Origin: Candidatus Fredericiella danica
GTDB lineage: Bacteria > Chloroflexota > Anaerolineae > Caldilineales > Caldilineaceae
Direction: 5' to 3'
Assembly: GCA_016713335.1 (NCBI GenBank)
Contig: JADJPH010000020.1
Coordinates: forward strand, 1-64,000
DNA: 64,000 nucleotides
The notes under the pieces: generated by a model
Database searches by the model: none
Told to the model about the DNA's origin: nothing
What the model saw: only the letters and a program-made list of their open reading frames with translations
Shown: piece by piece, positions 16,579 through 27,310 of the stretch
Numbering within the stretch: the first letter of the stretch is position 1
Layout: every line of letters starts with the position of its first letter
Made by a program: the position numbers and the translations under genes

Positions 16579-17844
16579 TCACGAGCTCACGAGTGTGCGG
16601 TCACAGATGGCGGCATAGAGATCCGCCGTTTCGGCGGCGGTGCGTTTCCAATTGAAACGGGCCGCCTGGCGCCTTCCCTGCTCGCGCATGGTAGTGGCTA
16701 ATGCGGGCTGCGTCAAGACCAGCCGCACCGCGTGCGCAAGCATCTCGTCGTCCGTGGGTGGGACAAGCAGCGCAGCGCCGCCCGCCACTTCCGGTAGACT
16801 GGAGACGTTGCTGCACACGACCGGCGCCGCACATGCCATGGCCTCAAGCACCGGAAAGCCAAATCCTTCGTAGAGGCTGGGCGCAAGCACGCAGGCGGCC
16901 CCCGTGTACAGCGCCGGTAGATCGCTCGCCGGCACATAGCCGGCGAGCACGACATCACCGGTCAGGCCCAGTTGTTCAATCTGCGCTTGAATCGGCTCAA
17001 AGAGCCATCCCTTCCCGCCCGCCACCACCAACTGGTGGGGAAACCCTTCAGTCTTGAGCCGGGCAAGCGCACGCAATGCGGTGATGTGGTTTTTGCGCGG
17101 CTCCAGCGTCCCAACCATCAGCAGGTAGGGACGGTTGGGGCTGTAGCGTTCCTTGACCTGTGCCAGCGAGGCTGGAGGGGCAGGTCGAAAGCCGGTTTCA
17201 ACGCCTTCATAGATCACCGTGATTTTGCTTTCCGGCACGCCGTAAAGCCGGATGAGATCTTGCCGGGTGTGGTTGCTGACCGCAATAATTGCCGTTGCGG
17301 CCGCGACAAAACGTGGCATCGCCAGCCGCAAGAAGATCCGATTCTTTTGGGTATGATGTTCCGGGTAACGCTCGAAAATTAAATCGTGTACGGTCAGCAC
17401 CGTAGGTGCGGTAAGACAGGGCAGCAAGTGTTCGGTGGCATGATAAAGCACCGGTGATGGCAATTGGCGCCCGGCCTCGGGTGGGCCCGGCTGCCGCTGA
17501 ACGCGCTCCAGGATCTCCTGCAGCGGGCGATAGGGGCGGTGCACCCACTGGCTGCCCAGCGCGGTCATGCGCCAGCGCACCTGATCCAACGGCAGTGAAT
17601 CCACTGGTGTGTGCGCCAGCGGTGCCGGTGGCCGGTGATGGCTATGGGCGTTGTAGAAGAGGGAGACGGCGACCCGATCGGCTTCGCCGGCCAACAAATG
17701 CTGTGTGAGTTGTGACGCATATCTGGCAAGTCCGGCCCCCTGGTGCACGGCAGGACCGATGTCAATGACCGCACGAATTGGAGGGGGAGACTGGTGAACT
17801 TCACCGGATTTCCCACCTTGCGCCGCGCGCCTGAGGTTGGTCAC
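16579..17844 (-). CDS. Family-4 glycosyltransferase
   Basis: 421 residues, GT-B fold. The N-terminal domain begins with RAVIDIGPAVHQGAGLARYA, a glycine-rich acceptor loop. The linker and donor domain show YLLMVGTLEPRKNHITAL, VVAGGKGW and the nucleotide-sugar motif PSLYEGFGFPVLEAMACAAPV (E-x7-E). The C-terminus is SLPEVAGGAALLVPP with a WKRTAAETADLY helix. It overlaps the uridine kinase start-stop by four bases (ATGA), so translation is probably coupled. Donor and acceptor are unknown; a mannosyl- or glucosyl-transferase for surface glycans is the best guess. Confidence 0.88.
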   Translation of the reverse strand: MTNLRRAAQGGKSGEVHQSPPPIRAVIDIGPAVHQGAGLARYASQLTQHLLAGEADRVAVSLFYNAHSHHRPPAPLAHTPVDSLPLDQVRWRMTALGSQWVHRPYRPLQEILERVQRQPGPPEAGRQLPSPVLYHATEHLLPCLTAPTVLTVHDLIFERYPEHHTQKNRIFLRLAMPRFVAAATAIIAVSNHTRQDLIRLYGVPESKITVIYEGVETGFRPAPPASLAQVKERYSPNRPYLLMVGTLEPRKNHITALRALARLKTEGFPHQLVVAGGKGWLFEPIQAQIEQLGLTGDVVLAGYVPASDLPALYTGAACVLAPSLYEGFGFPVLEAMACAAPVVCSNVSSLPEVAGGAALLVPPTDDEMLAHAVRLVLTQPALATTMREQGRRQAARFNWKRTAAETADLYAAICDRTLVSS

Positions 17845-18479
17845 GTGCGACGCTCCTGGAGCAGCAACTGCGCCCGGCTAATGATCATTTCCATGGCCAC
17901 GCGATTGTCGCCCCCCTGTGGCACGATCACATCGGCGTAGCGTTTGCTGGGTTCCACAAACTCCAGGTGCATCGGCCGGACGGTGGCCATGTACTGTTTG
18001 ACGACCGAGTCAAGCGTGCGGCCGCGTTCGCTGATATCGCGCCGGAGCCGGCGAATGAAGCGGACATCGGCATCGGTTTCCACAAAGATGCGGATATCCA
18101 TCAGGTCACGCAGATCTTTTTCGGTGAAGATGAGAATGCCTTCAACCAGGATGATGGGTGCAGGTATTACCTGTTGTGTTCGCGTGCTCCGTGTATGCTG
18201 GGAAAAATCATAGAGCGGCATCTCGACCGTCCGCCCGGTCTTGAGTGCAATGACGTGCTGGACCAACAGGGACGTCTCCAGGCTATTGGGATGATCATAG
18301 TTCGTGCGGACGCGCTGCTCCATCGTCAGATGACTTTGATCCCGGTAATAGTTGTCGTGTTGCAAGTAGGCAATATTTGCAATATTGACTGCTTCCTGGA
18401 TGCGACGGCTGACTGTGGTTTTGCCGCTCGCAGTGCCGCCGGCGACACCAATAACGAATGGGATTGGGCTGTGTAGCAT
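17841..18479 (-). CDS. udk: Uridine kinase
   Basis: About 212 residues with the P-loop GVAGGTASGKTTV near the start, AYLQHDNYYRD and NYDHPNSLETSLL (uridine-binding region), YDFSQHTRS, ILVEGILIF (Walker B-like) and the lid RRLRRDISERGRTLDSV. It phosphorylates uridine and cytidine for pyrimidine salvage. The start at ATG 18479 gives the usual N-terminus (MLHSPIPFVIGV); a GTG at 18542 would add 21 residues without family similarity. The stop overlaps the next gene's start. Confidence 0.92.
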   Translation of the reverse strand: MLHSPIPFVIGVAGGTASGKTTVSRRIQEAVNIANIAYLQHDNYYRDQSHLTMEQRVRTNYDHPNSLETSLLVQHVIALKTGRTVEMPLYDFSQHTRSTRTQQVIPAPIILVEGILIFTEKDLRDLMDIRIFVETDADVRFIRRLRRDISERGRTLDSVVKQYMATVRPMHLEFVEPSKRYADVIVPQGGDNRVAMEMIISRAQLLLQERRT

Positions 18480-18548
18480 CGTTCGATCCAGTTTCCTATT
18501 GACTGAATTGTGCGCAGAAACCGGCGGGTTGGGGCGATTCACGCACGA

Positions 18549-20105
18549 TCAGTGAGTGGATTCTTCGCGTTCTGTGTACCACCGTTGTACAGCCGCTAAC
18601 TCGTCTGGTAGATCACTCTGCACGACCAGCACGGCCCGGTCGACTGGCCACGGCCCGACCTGTGCAAGGAGAAATCCTGGTCGCCGCCAATAACCCAGGG
18701 CGCCTGCTAACACCAGAACCAGGGCGGGCCACACCAGCCACAGGGCGGGTGCATGCCGCACTTCGACGCTTAGGCTGGGCAGCGGGATGAGCGCAATTGC
18801 CGGGCCATCCGTACCGGGAATGCTGATCACGCTGCTCTTCGAGACGTTGAACCGGTCCGTCGCGCCTTCGCTTTCCCCGCGAAAGATCTCGACAAGAAAA
18901 GTGTCTGGCGCACCCGCTTCAATATCCCCCTGGCGCAGAATTCGCAGTGCAACCCCGGCTGAGCGGATGAGTAGCAACTCCTCACTGTCAGGGTTTGGAA
19001 ACCCTAATCCAATCTCAGCGACGGTGTTGCTCTGCCCTGGCTGCTCCAGCAGTTTCGCACCATCCAGCGTCCGCACGTAGAGTGCCGGGGTCTGGGCGTT
19101 TGCCACGAGATCGGTTCCGGCAATCTGCGTGCGGAGCGGCCCGTAGACCGGCAACGCAAAGGTGTCACCGTTCACCGCGCCGCGCAACACGGGTTCAAGG
19201 ATGCCGGCCGTCGGTTCATCGATGCCGTATTCGAGTTGCAGATCGTGTACAGCGTCGGCGGCGCGTTCACCTGGTAAAAGGGGCGCAGCTGTGAATGCCC
19301 ATCCGACCACCGTGTTCAGCCAAATCATGGCCGCGGCCAATAACATGCCGGCCAAGAGCAGCGGACGCAGCCATGAGGTCGCCAATCCCCGAATTGCCAA
19401 CATTCTTTCCTCGAGGACAGGTTCTTCAGCCGATCTGTTGTCAGCGGTATGACCGCCGGCTGCACTTCTTGCACCATCGACGCGCAGCGTTCGCCGCTCT
19501 ACGCGTTGCCAGCGCGCCTCAAAGAGCCGTCTGAGATCGGCGGCAAAGGTCAATGGCGATTGGGCAAACGCCTGACGCCAGCGCAACAATGTTCCCGGTG
19601 CGGCAATTGTCACCGGTTCGCCGTTGCCGGCGCCGGTATGATCGAGCACGGCGGACACACGCCGGAGGCGGATGGCCGCACGGCATTCGTTGGCGAATTG
19701 CACCAACAAAATGAACGCCAGCGCAGCCAGCAGGATCTGTAGCAGTGGCCCACGCAGGAGTGTATAAAAGCCCAGCGCCCGGAAAATGGCGCCCACGACC
19801 CCATAGTTGTTGGCAGTGGAGGTCAACCAGCGGCCCGCTGCGCCGGCCTCATCGGCGAACTGGCTGGGCAATTGCGGTAACGTGACCGCGGCTGCAATCA
19901 AGAGGGCAAGCAGGATGCTCAGCGCCAGCAACGGCCACGGTGAAACCAGTGTCAGCCAAAGCGTCCGCCCTACATCGTTAAGCTGAATTCCGCTGCCGCT
20001 CTGTGACTGCGCAGGTGGCGCAGCGACGTGCTCCGCGGGTGGCGTTTGGCCGGTATGATTTGGGGCGGCTTCGCTCACCGGTCGCCTCCAGCCTTTGCCA
20101 TCCAC
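18549..20105 (-). CDS. ResB-like integral membrane protein
   Basis: 518 residues. Hydrophobic helices lie near residues 50-75 (LALSILLALLIAAAVTLPQL), 115-135, 250-270 and 460-480 (ALWLVWPALVLVLAGALGYW), with a large polar domain between the third and fourth. This topology of three helices, a large outside domain and a last helix fits ResB of the system-II cytochrome c maturation complex, and the segment spacing is similar. The primary similarity is weak, so the call is tentative. A cytochrome c maturation role would suit a cell with a decaheme cytochrome, but no CcsA/ResC is adjacent. It overlaps the dinG 3' end by about 30 bp. Confidence 0.45.
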   Translation of the reverse strand: MDGKGWRRPVSEAAPNHTGQTPPAEHVAAPPAQSQSGSGIQLNDVGRTLWLTLVSPWPLLALSILLALLIAAAVTLPQLPSQFADEAGAAGRWLTSTANNYGVVGAIFRALGFYTLLRGPLLQILLAALAFILLVQFANECRAAIRLRRVSAVLDHTGAGNGEPVTIAAPGTLLRWRQAFAQSPLTFAADLRRLFEARWQRVERRTLRVDGARSAAGGHTADNRSAEEPVLEERMLAIRGLATSWLRPLLLAGMLLAAAMIWLNTVVGWAFTAAPLLPGERAADAVHDLQLEYGIDEPTAGILEPVLRGAVNGDTFALPVYGPLRTQIAGTDLVANAQTPALYVRTLDGAKLLEQPGQSNTVAEIGLGFPNPDSEELLLIRSAGVALRILRQGDIEAGAPDTFLVEIFRGESEGATDRFNVSKSSVISIPGTDGPAIALIPLPSLSVEVRHAPALWLVWPALVLVLAGALGYWRRPGFLLAQVGPWPVDRAVLVVQSDLPDELAAVQRWYTEREESTH

Positions 20106-22957
20106 TTGCGCACCTCACCGGCGAGGTTTGAGAGGGGCGTGCGGCGCACCGTGCACTCTGGCAGTGCATCCAGAAACTGCTGCCCGTATTCCTTGCGCCA
20201 GGCACGGCTGTCGAGCAACACAACCACACCGTGATCGGTGGCGCGCCGGATCAGCCGTCCGAAACCCTGGCGGAGACGCAGCACTGCGTCCGGGACTGTG
20301 TAGTCATTGAATGGATCCTCGAACTCGGCGCTGCGTGCGGCCACCAAAGGATCATTCGGTACGGCGAAGGGCAAGCGTGTGATCAGCAGGCACCGCAGTT
20401 CATCGCCCGGCAGATCGATCCCTTCCCAGAAGGTGCGTGTGCCCAACAGCACTGCCTGTTCGTTTTCGCGAAATTCGCGTCTGCTTTGACCGTGTTGCAA
20501 CAGCAATACACCTTGACGATCGAGTTGTGTCCGGATGACGTCGCCGGTGGCCCGCAACTGTTGATAGCTCGTAAACAGGACCAGCGTTCGTCCCTGGGCT
20601 GCGACGGCAGCATCCACGATGGCCTGTTCGACCAGCGGCTGGTAACGGCTATCGTTTGGTGGAGGCAGGTCGGTGGGCAAGTAGAGCAAAGTGCTGCGTT
20701 TGTAATCAAACGGACTCTCGACCGTGGCGATCTTGACATCCCACAACCCAAGCCGTTCGCGGATGAAACGAAAACTGGATCCGGTCCGCAACGTTGCGCC
20801 GGTGAAGATTGCGCTGCGGCGCTTGCGCACCAATTCTTGTTCCACGGTCGCATACACGGAGAGGGGGGCAATGGCCAGCGTGACGTTGCCGGTGGCGTCG
20901 CCCATTTCCATCCAGGCAACCTGATCGCGCCGGGCGCCTTCCGGGGCAAGCAGGATGCTGTCCAGTTGCTGCGCCAATTCGACCAATGCGGAGTGGGCGC
21001 CGCGCGTGTCTTGGAGAAGCGTTGCTTGCGGTTCCGTCTGCCACCAGCGGGCGGCATCCAGTTGCTGCACCAGGTGGTTTACCTGTTCGATGCAAGCGCG
21101 CAGGTAGCTGCGCGTCTCGTCCCACTCGAGCTCAACCTGGCTCCACTCAGGCTGGCTGCGCATGCCACCGTTTAATGCCCGTCGCTGAGGAAAGCCAAAC
21201 TCCTGTCGCGCTTCACCATGATTGCGGCAATGCCGCCAGCCGCTCGGCAAAATCCGCCAGTGCCACGCCCGCGCGCCGGGCGCCGGCTGCGACTTTAGGG
21301 AGCGCGGTCAACAGTTCGCCGGCGCGTATGTTTGTTGCCGCACGATGCAACTGCGCCATCAGTTCGCCTTCCAGCCCAATCCGTCGCAACAATGCCTGTA
21401 CGTAGGGCCACTCGACGCGATAGGTCAGTTGGTCCGTTGCCGCTTCCTCCAGGCGGTGCGTCTCGTCAACAATCAGATGGTCGTAGGCCGGAATAATGCG
21501 CCCACCGGATGCGAGATCGGCGAGGAGCAGGGCATGGTTGACGACGATGATGTGGGCGGTATCCGCGAGGCGCGGCCTCAAGATAGAAATCGCGCGGCGC
21601 CATCAGGCGCAAAGGTCGCCGCGCTGCCGGTTTGCCCATTGAAGTGCGTGTCACCGGCTTCGCAGCGTTCGGGCGAACAGGTGACGGGATCTGAACAGAT
21701 GCGTTGCCATACAGCTTTTTCTGCGGGCGACAACAGCGTGATTTCGCCGGCATCGCCGGTGTGCGTCTTTGTCAACCAGACGAGCACTTTGGCGAGAACA
21801 TTCAACTCCGGCGCCGTAAATTGGCGTTCCTTGCGCCAGGCATGGAGCCGGCGCAGGCAGAGATAGTTCTGGCGGCCCTTGAGGACGGCTCCACGCAATG
21901 CAAGGTTGGCGGTCTGCTGCAGCAGAGTTGCCACTTGTGGCAGGTCCTTTTCGATCAACTGGTCCTGCAGGGCGATGGTATTGGTCGCAACGACGACACG
22001 GCGGTCGTTGTGGGTTGCCCATAAGGCGGCAGGAAGCAAATACGCCAGGCTTTTGCCGGTGCCGGTGCCCGCCTCGATCAGCAGGTGATCGCCGATATTG
22101 AGTGCAGTCATGACCTGGGCCGCCATGGCAATTGACCACTGCGTTGTTCAAATGGTCACCCATTTGCGCGCAAGGGTCCGTTGGGCGCAAAATATTCATC
22201 GATGGTTTCGATCGGAATGGGTTCGGTCGCCCGGTTCTGCTCAACACCGGCGCCGAAATGGTGACTGCGACCGGCTCCAGAGGTTCAACCATCGGTTCAT
22301 CGTCGGGGCGTCCCCGGGCGGCGCCGGCGAAGAAGGGCTCATAAGGCCATTCGAGGCCCGCACACGCATCCAGGATCAGTTGGATGACGGGCATCGGCAA
22401 CTGGCGCGCCTGCTCACCCAATGCATGAAAGAGCAGCGCCGTCGCCTCTGCGTCGTCCGCAGCCCGATGCGCATCCAGCAGCGGGATGCCCAGGTTCAGG
22501 CACAACTCGCCCAGACTGTAGCTGGCGAGACCCGGCAGCAGAATGGAGGCAAGTTCCCAGGTGTCGAATACCGGCCGGTGGAAGTTTACGCCGGCATTGC
22601 GTAGAAAGCCGAGGTCAAGGGGGCATTGTGGCCAATCAACCCGGTCACTGAACCATCGACAAATGCCAATAACTCCGGTAAGACCTCGCCCAGCCGCGGC
22701 GAATGGGTGACGTCGCTATTGCGAATCCCCGTGATCCGCGTCACGCGCAGGGGATCGAGCGCTGCGGATTGATCAGCGTAGAAAATCGGCCAACGATCTG
22801 GCCATCGCGCAGCCGCACGGCGCCGACTTCGATGATGGCATCGCGCGGGGTCCAACCCGGTGGTCTCAAGATCCAATGCGACATAGGTGCGACCGCTGGT
22901 AGGCGCAAGCTCTGGAAACCCCAGGTGATGTATGTGTCGATCCGTGCGATCTGTCAA
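20075..22957 (-). CDS. dinG: DinG-family helicase with N-terminal 3'-5' exonuclease, several frameshifts
   Basis: The N-terminus carries a DnaQ-type exonuclease (YVALDLETTGLDP, then RITGIRNSDVTHSP, LIGHNAP and the HRAADDAEAT motif). The helicase follows: Walker A IEAGTGTGKSLAYLLPA, the iron-sulfur cysteines in ICSDPVTCSPERC, the DEAH-like VDETHRLEEAA, GTRTFWEGIDLPGDEL and RLRQGFGRLIRRATDHG. This is the fused DinG form of Gram-positive bacteria, about 950 residues. At least six frame changes occur (near 22870, 22758, 22610, 22190, 21585 and 21240); those that could be read are one-base gaps in G or C runs. Such clustering would normally mean a pseudogene, but every motif is kept, so consensus error is more likely. 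No LexA box was seen upstream. Confidence 0.82.
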
Positions 22958-23095
22958 ACGAGGATCCCTTCGGTCAGGTGGGCGGTGTCTTTTCTATTAT
23001 AGCCGTTATTGGGACAGTCACTCAACTTGAATTGGCAGCGGGCAGCGCCAGCCCAGTATTTGAGCTTGCACCATTTATGCGGCACAATGGGCGCC

Positions 23096-24147
23096 ATGCG
23101 AGTCGCTGTCATTGCCACGGTCTACAATGAGCATCACACCATCGAACGTCTGCTTGATTCCCTGGCGGGGCAAACGCGTCGACCGGATGAAGTTGTCATC
23201 TGCGATGGTGGCAGCCGCGACGACACTCCCCGCTTTGATCGCGCACTATGCGCGCCGGCATCCGGAACGTTTGCCCAACCTACGGGTTCTGGTGGAAGCC
23301 GGCGCCAACATCAGTCGCGGCGCAACCTGGCGATCGCAGCGACGACCGCTGAGTTGATTGCGGTGACCGATGCCGGGGTCCGGCTGGAGCCAAACTGGTT
23401 GGCGGAAATCGTGGCGCCCTGGGAGCGAGATCCCACCCACCTGGCGGTGGCCGGTTTTTTGCGCCCGATGTGGTGGGCGTCTTCCAGACCGCCATGGCCG
23501 CCACCGTGCTGCCCCTGGTCGATGAGATCGATCCCGCCGGGTTTCTGCCCAGTAGCCGATCGGTTGCATTTCAAAAGAGCACCTGGGCACGCGCCGGGGG
23601 TTACCCGGAGTGGCTGGACTATTGTGAGGACCTGATTTTCGATTTCGGCGTCAACGCGCAGCGACCGGAAACACCGTCCGCCTTTGCCTGGGCGCCGGAC
23701 GCCCTGGTTCATTTCCGCCCGCGGGAAACACTCGGACAGTTTTGGAAGCAGTACTATCGATACGCGCGCGGGGATGGGAAGGCAGACCTCTGGCGAAAAC
23801 GCCATGCGGCCCGGTATATCACCTATTTGATCATTCTTCCTGCGTTGCTTGGCCACGCCTTTTGGGGGGTGTCGGCGCGCTGGTTGGGCTGGCTGGGGCT
23901 GGTTGCCGGCATCGCACTCTATTGCCGGCGTCCCTGGCAGCGCCTGGTCAAGATTGGCGGAAGTCTCGGACCGGCTGGCTGGCTGGCGGCGGCGGGATGG
24001 GTCCCCATCATCCGGGCCACCGGCGATCTGGCCAAGATGTTTGGGTATCCGGTGGGGCTTTGGTGGCGCAGACAGCATCACCCGCCGGATTGGCGGGAGG
24101 CGCAACAGAAGCTTGCTGACAGCGAGCGGCGCCAGGAACTGCGATAA
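23096..24147 (+). CDS. Family-2 glycosyltransferase with C-terminal membrane helices, frameshifted
   Basis: Begins MRVAVIATVYNEHHTIERLL, a GT2 start; PDEVVICDGGSRDDTP holds the nucleotide-binding aspartates and AVTDAG is the DXD equivalent. The middle needs frame shifts near 23225 and 23325 (ALIAHYARRHPERLPNLRV lies in the second frame) and a third near 23470. The second half has WLDYCEDLIFDF (the ED motif), HFRPRETLGQFWKQYYRYARGDG (the QxxRW-like site) and two or three membrane helices. The full length is about 350 residues. It resembles undecaprenyl-linked or membrane GT2 enzymes; the sugar is unknown. Confidence 0.75.
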
Positions 24148-24166
24148 TGATGTTTGAGGCAACTCC

Positions 24167-24661
24167 GTGAGCATGACAAAGGTGGAGCGTCGCCAGGTGG
24201 CGGCTGACTTAATTGAAGCGACGCCGGGCAGCAACGGGCTGGGGTTCTGGCTGCTGGCATCCCCCATGCTGATCTTTCTGGCGTGGGTCTGGACTGATTT
24301 TTTTGCCTATGTCAGCCCGATTCCGTGGCGTGTCGTTGACCTCATCCTCGCGCTGGTGTTGATGTTTGTTGTGTTCGTCTTGCCGTTGGGGTGGCTGGCC
24401 CACCGGCTGGTGACGGCGCAGCCGCGCATTTTCCAGAATGCCGGTTGGGATGTGCAGCCACTCGAACCGGTGCGTGCGGAAGAGGCCTACCTGGTGCACT
24501 ATGTGGCGCAGGAGCGGCATCGCGCCCCCAACACCTGGGCGCGGCAGATCCTGCGGGCCGCACAGGGATGGGTCTATCTTGAAATCGCCGCGATCTTGCT
24601 CAGTTTCATATTCTTGATTCCGCTGTTCTTGAGCGCCGTCGATCTTGGCTTTGGCCAATAG
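24167..24661 (+). CDS. Small integral membrane protein of unknown function
   Basis: 164 residues with three clear hydrophobic segments: FWLLASPMLIFLAWVW near residue 27, VVDLILALVLMFVVFVLPLGW near residue 56, and AAILLSFIFLIPLFLSAV near the C-terminus. The loop of about 60 residues between the second and third is polar and contains EEAYLVHYVAQERH. I do not recognise the family. It lies 19 bp after the GT2 gene and 5 bp before the carboxypeptidase gene, suggesting one transcript. GTG 24167 and ATG 24173 are both possible starts. Confidence 0.6.
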   Translation: MSMTKVERRQVAADLIEATPGSNGLGFWLLASPMLIFLAWVWTDFFAYVSPIPWRVVDLILALVLMFVVFVLPLGWLAHRLVTAQPRIFQNAGWDVQPLEPVRAEEAYLVHYVAQERHRAPNTWARQILRAAQGWVYLEIAAILLSFIFLIPLFLSAVDLGFGQ

Positions 24662-24666
24662 GAGGC

Positions 24667-26414
24667 ATGATGCACGCCCTGAAATGGATCGTCCTCTGTT
24701 TATGTCTTGTGACGAGCGTGGCATTGGCAATGGGCTGGTCGACCGTACGGGCACAGGACAACGGTGTTGCCGCGTCTGGCGCCGTGGTCTCGATCCGGTT
24801 CAAAGATACGGCGGATGCGACACGATTGGCAGCCCGCTATGACGTCTGGTATGTCGATCACCGCGTCAAATCGCTGATTGCGTACGTGACGCCGGCCGAA
24901 CGGACGGCCCTGGCACGTGACGGCTACTCGGTTCAGGTCGATGCGCCGCGCACCGCAGCGCTGAGTCAGGCGCTTGCCCCGGCCCCGCATCAGAAGGCGG
25001 GGATTCCCAACTACGCCTGTTATCGGACAGTCGAGGAGACCTATACAAGCATGTCAAAACTGGCGAAGGCGCACCCGCGCCTGGCCAGGTGGGTCGATAT
25101 TGGCGACAGTTGGCTGAAAATCCACGGCGCCGCCGATGAGGGCTACGACATTCGTGCGCTGGTTGTGACTAATCGCGACCGGACGGGTCCCAAGTCCCGC
25201 TTCTTTTTGATGGCAGCGATCCATGCGCGTGAGTATGCGACCGCCGAAACGGCGGCGCGGTTCGCAGAGCGCCTGGTGAACGGGTATGGGGTCGATCCTG
25301 ACATCACCTGGCTGCTCGACTATACCGAGATCCACATCGTCACGCAGTCCAATCCTGATGGCCGCAAGCGCGCCGAGTCGGGTTTCCTGTGGCGGAAGAA
25401 TGTGAATAACCAGGATGGCTGCTCTTTCAGCAGCGCCATTGGCGTCGACCTCAACCGCAACAGCAGCTTCAAATGGGCGCCTGTGTGGAAGGATTCTGCT
25501 CAAGCACAGATCCCTGTGACATGATTCACCGCGGATCAGCGGCCGGGTCGGAACCAGAAACGCAGACCCTGCAAGACTACATGCGCTCGATCTTCGCCGA
25601 TCAAAGAGGCCCTGGCGACGCGGACGCGGCGCCGGCAGACACGACTGGGCTCATGATTTCGCTGCATAGTTACGGGAAATGGGTCCTCTTTCCCTGGGGG
25701 TGGAACTCGGCGCCAAGCCCCAATCTGGCGCAGTTGCAGACGTTGGGGCGCAAGTTTGGCTTCTACACCAATTATGTGGTCTGCCAATCCGGTTCGTCTG
25801 GCTGCATCTATCAGACTGACGGCACCACCGACGATTGGGCCTATGGCGAACTGGGCATCGCCGCCTACACCTTCGAACTCGGCACTGAGTTTTTTGAGTC
25901 GTGCAGCTATTTTGACACTGATATTATTGAACAACTCTTGACGACGCTCACAGTTGCCGCCAAGACTGCCCGGCTGCCCTATCAGGCGCCGGCAGGTCCG
26001 GAAATTGTCGATGCGGTCGCTGAACCCGCATGTGTCGCGGCCGGAGATCCAGTGACGTTAACTGTCACCGCCGACGATTCTCGCTTTGCCAGCAACGATC
26101 CCTACTTTGGGAGCGAGCCTATTCAGAATATCGCTGCGGTCAGCTACACGGTCGACCTGCCCAGTTGGGTCAGCGGCGCCGTTGCCACCTCAATGGCAAC
26201 GGTCGATGGTTTTGACGGTCCGGTTGAACCGGCAGTGGCGCTCGTGACGACCCAGGGTTGGAGCGACGGACGCCACCAGCTTTTTATCGAAGGTCAAGAT
26301 GCCGCCGGCAATGTTGGCGTTCCTACGGCCGTCTTTGTGACGATTGACGCGGATTGTGAGCAGTCTGGCGCCGGGTGGTCTTCGTACCTGCCCGTGGTTG
26401 CCCAGAACGAGTGA
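24667..26414 (+). CDS. Secreted M14 zinc carboxypeptidase, one frameshift
   Basis: A signal peptide (ALKWIVLCLCLVTSVALAMGW, cut near residue 29) leads to a propeptide and the M14 domain. Zinc ligands are His186 and Glu189 in AAIHAREYATAE and the histidine in ISLHSYGKWVLFPWG. NPDGRK and DLNRNSSFKW carry the substrate-binding arginines and asparagine. The catalytic glutamate is in AYTFELGTEFFE. The frame changes near 25470-25510, between SSFKW and GSEPETQTLQDY. A C-terminal beta-sandwich of about 130 residues ends with SSYLPVVAQNE. It likely trims peptides outside the cell. The total is about 580 residues. Confidence 0.87.
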
Positions 26415-26418
26415 AGGC

Positions 26419-27302
26419 ATGAATGAACTTTTGCGGGCGCTGCTCGGCCTATTGATCGTCACGGCGCTGGTGCTCTATGGGCGCGGCTGGTGGCGCATGC
26501 GCCGGCTTGGTTCACCCGTGGCGTCGATCTACCGGCTGATCGTTTTCTGCGTTGCCAGCCTGCTCGTAGGCGTCGCGTTTCTCTCGCCCTTGCACCCCTA
26601 TAGCAGCCAGTTGCTCTTCTTTCGTAGCCTGCAGACCGTCATCCTGGTGCTGTTGGCGGCGCCGGCTTATTTCTTGAGTTGTGGCTATGACGTGATGCTG
26701 TGGGGGCTGCCGGCCGCGTGGCGCCGGCAACTAAAGGGTAATCTCCATCGCAATGCGCCTTTGGGACGCACCGTCCGGCGCCTGACCCCCATTGGCCTGA
26801 TCTGGGTCTTGTTCCTGGTCCTGTTTGTCGTCTGGCATGAACCAACGTGGGTGAACTGGTCGATGGGGCGGCCGTGGGTGCATACCGCCGGGCTGATTGT
26901 ATTGGGACTGCTCGCACTGCTCTTCTGGTGGCATGTGGTGGGCACCGGCCCGCGGCTCCATCCGTCCCTGGCGCCCTGGCTGATTGCCATCATGTTGGTG
27001 ATCACGGAGATTATCAACATGTTGACGGGGGTCAGCACAGCATTCTCAGGCGTGGCTTTCTATGATCATTACGTGAGTGTCCACCGTGCGATTGCGCGCA
27101 AAATTTCAGCGCCTTGGACGACCAGGCCCTTGCCGGCGCGATCCTGTGGGTTGGTGGCAGTTTCATCTATGTGTCCAGCATCATCCTGGTGCTGAACCGG
27201 CTCTTTGAAAAGCACGGGTCCAGCACCCCCGAAGCGTATCCCGACTGGGACGCGGACGAGCGGATGATCATGCCAGGACTCGAACATCGCGTCAGGCGGT
27301 GA
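26419..27302 (+). CDS. CtaG-like cytochrome oxidase assembly protein, one frameshift
   Basis: About 290 residues, nearly all membrane helices. The order and motifs fit the caa3-type CtaG family: SPLHPYSSQLLFFRSLQTV, LLAAPAYFLSCGYDVMLWGLP, VVWHEPTWVNWSM and LWWHVVGTGP-like histidines, then a C-terminal helix (LAGAILWVGGSFIYVSSIIL) and a short soluble tail. The last 60 residues are in another frame, joined near 27105. The family helps copper delivery to heme-copper oxidases. No oxidase subunit lies in the window. The ATG at 26419 is preceded by a GTGAAGG site. Confidence 0.7.
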
Positions 27303-27310
27303 TGCAGGCG

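Noticed and set aside
20075..22957. dinG as a true pseudogene or as several separate genes
   Set aside because: All exonuclease and helicase motifs are kept in order and the readable breaks are one-base homopolymer gaps shared with many other genes in the window.
22958..23095. tRNA or small RNA in the longer intergenic gaps (22958-23095, 35902-36133, 62004-62235)
   Set aside because: No cloverleaf, T-loop GTTCGAATC-like box or other RNA signature was found by eye.
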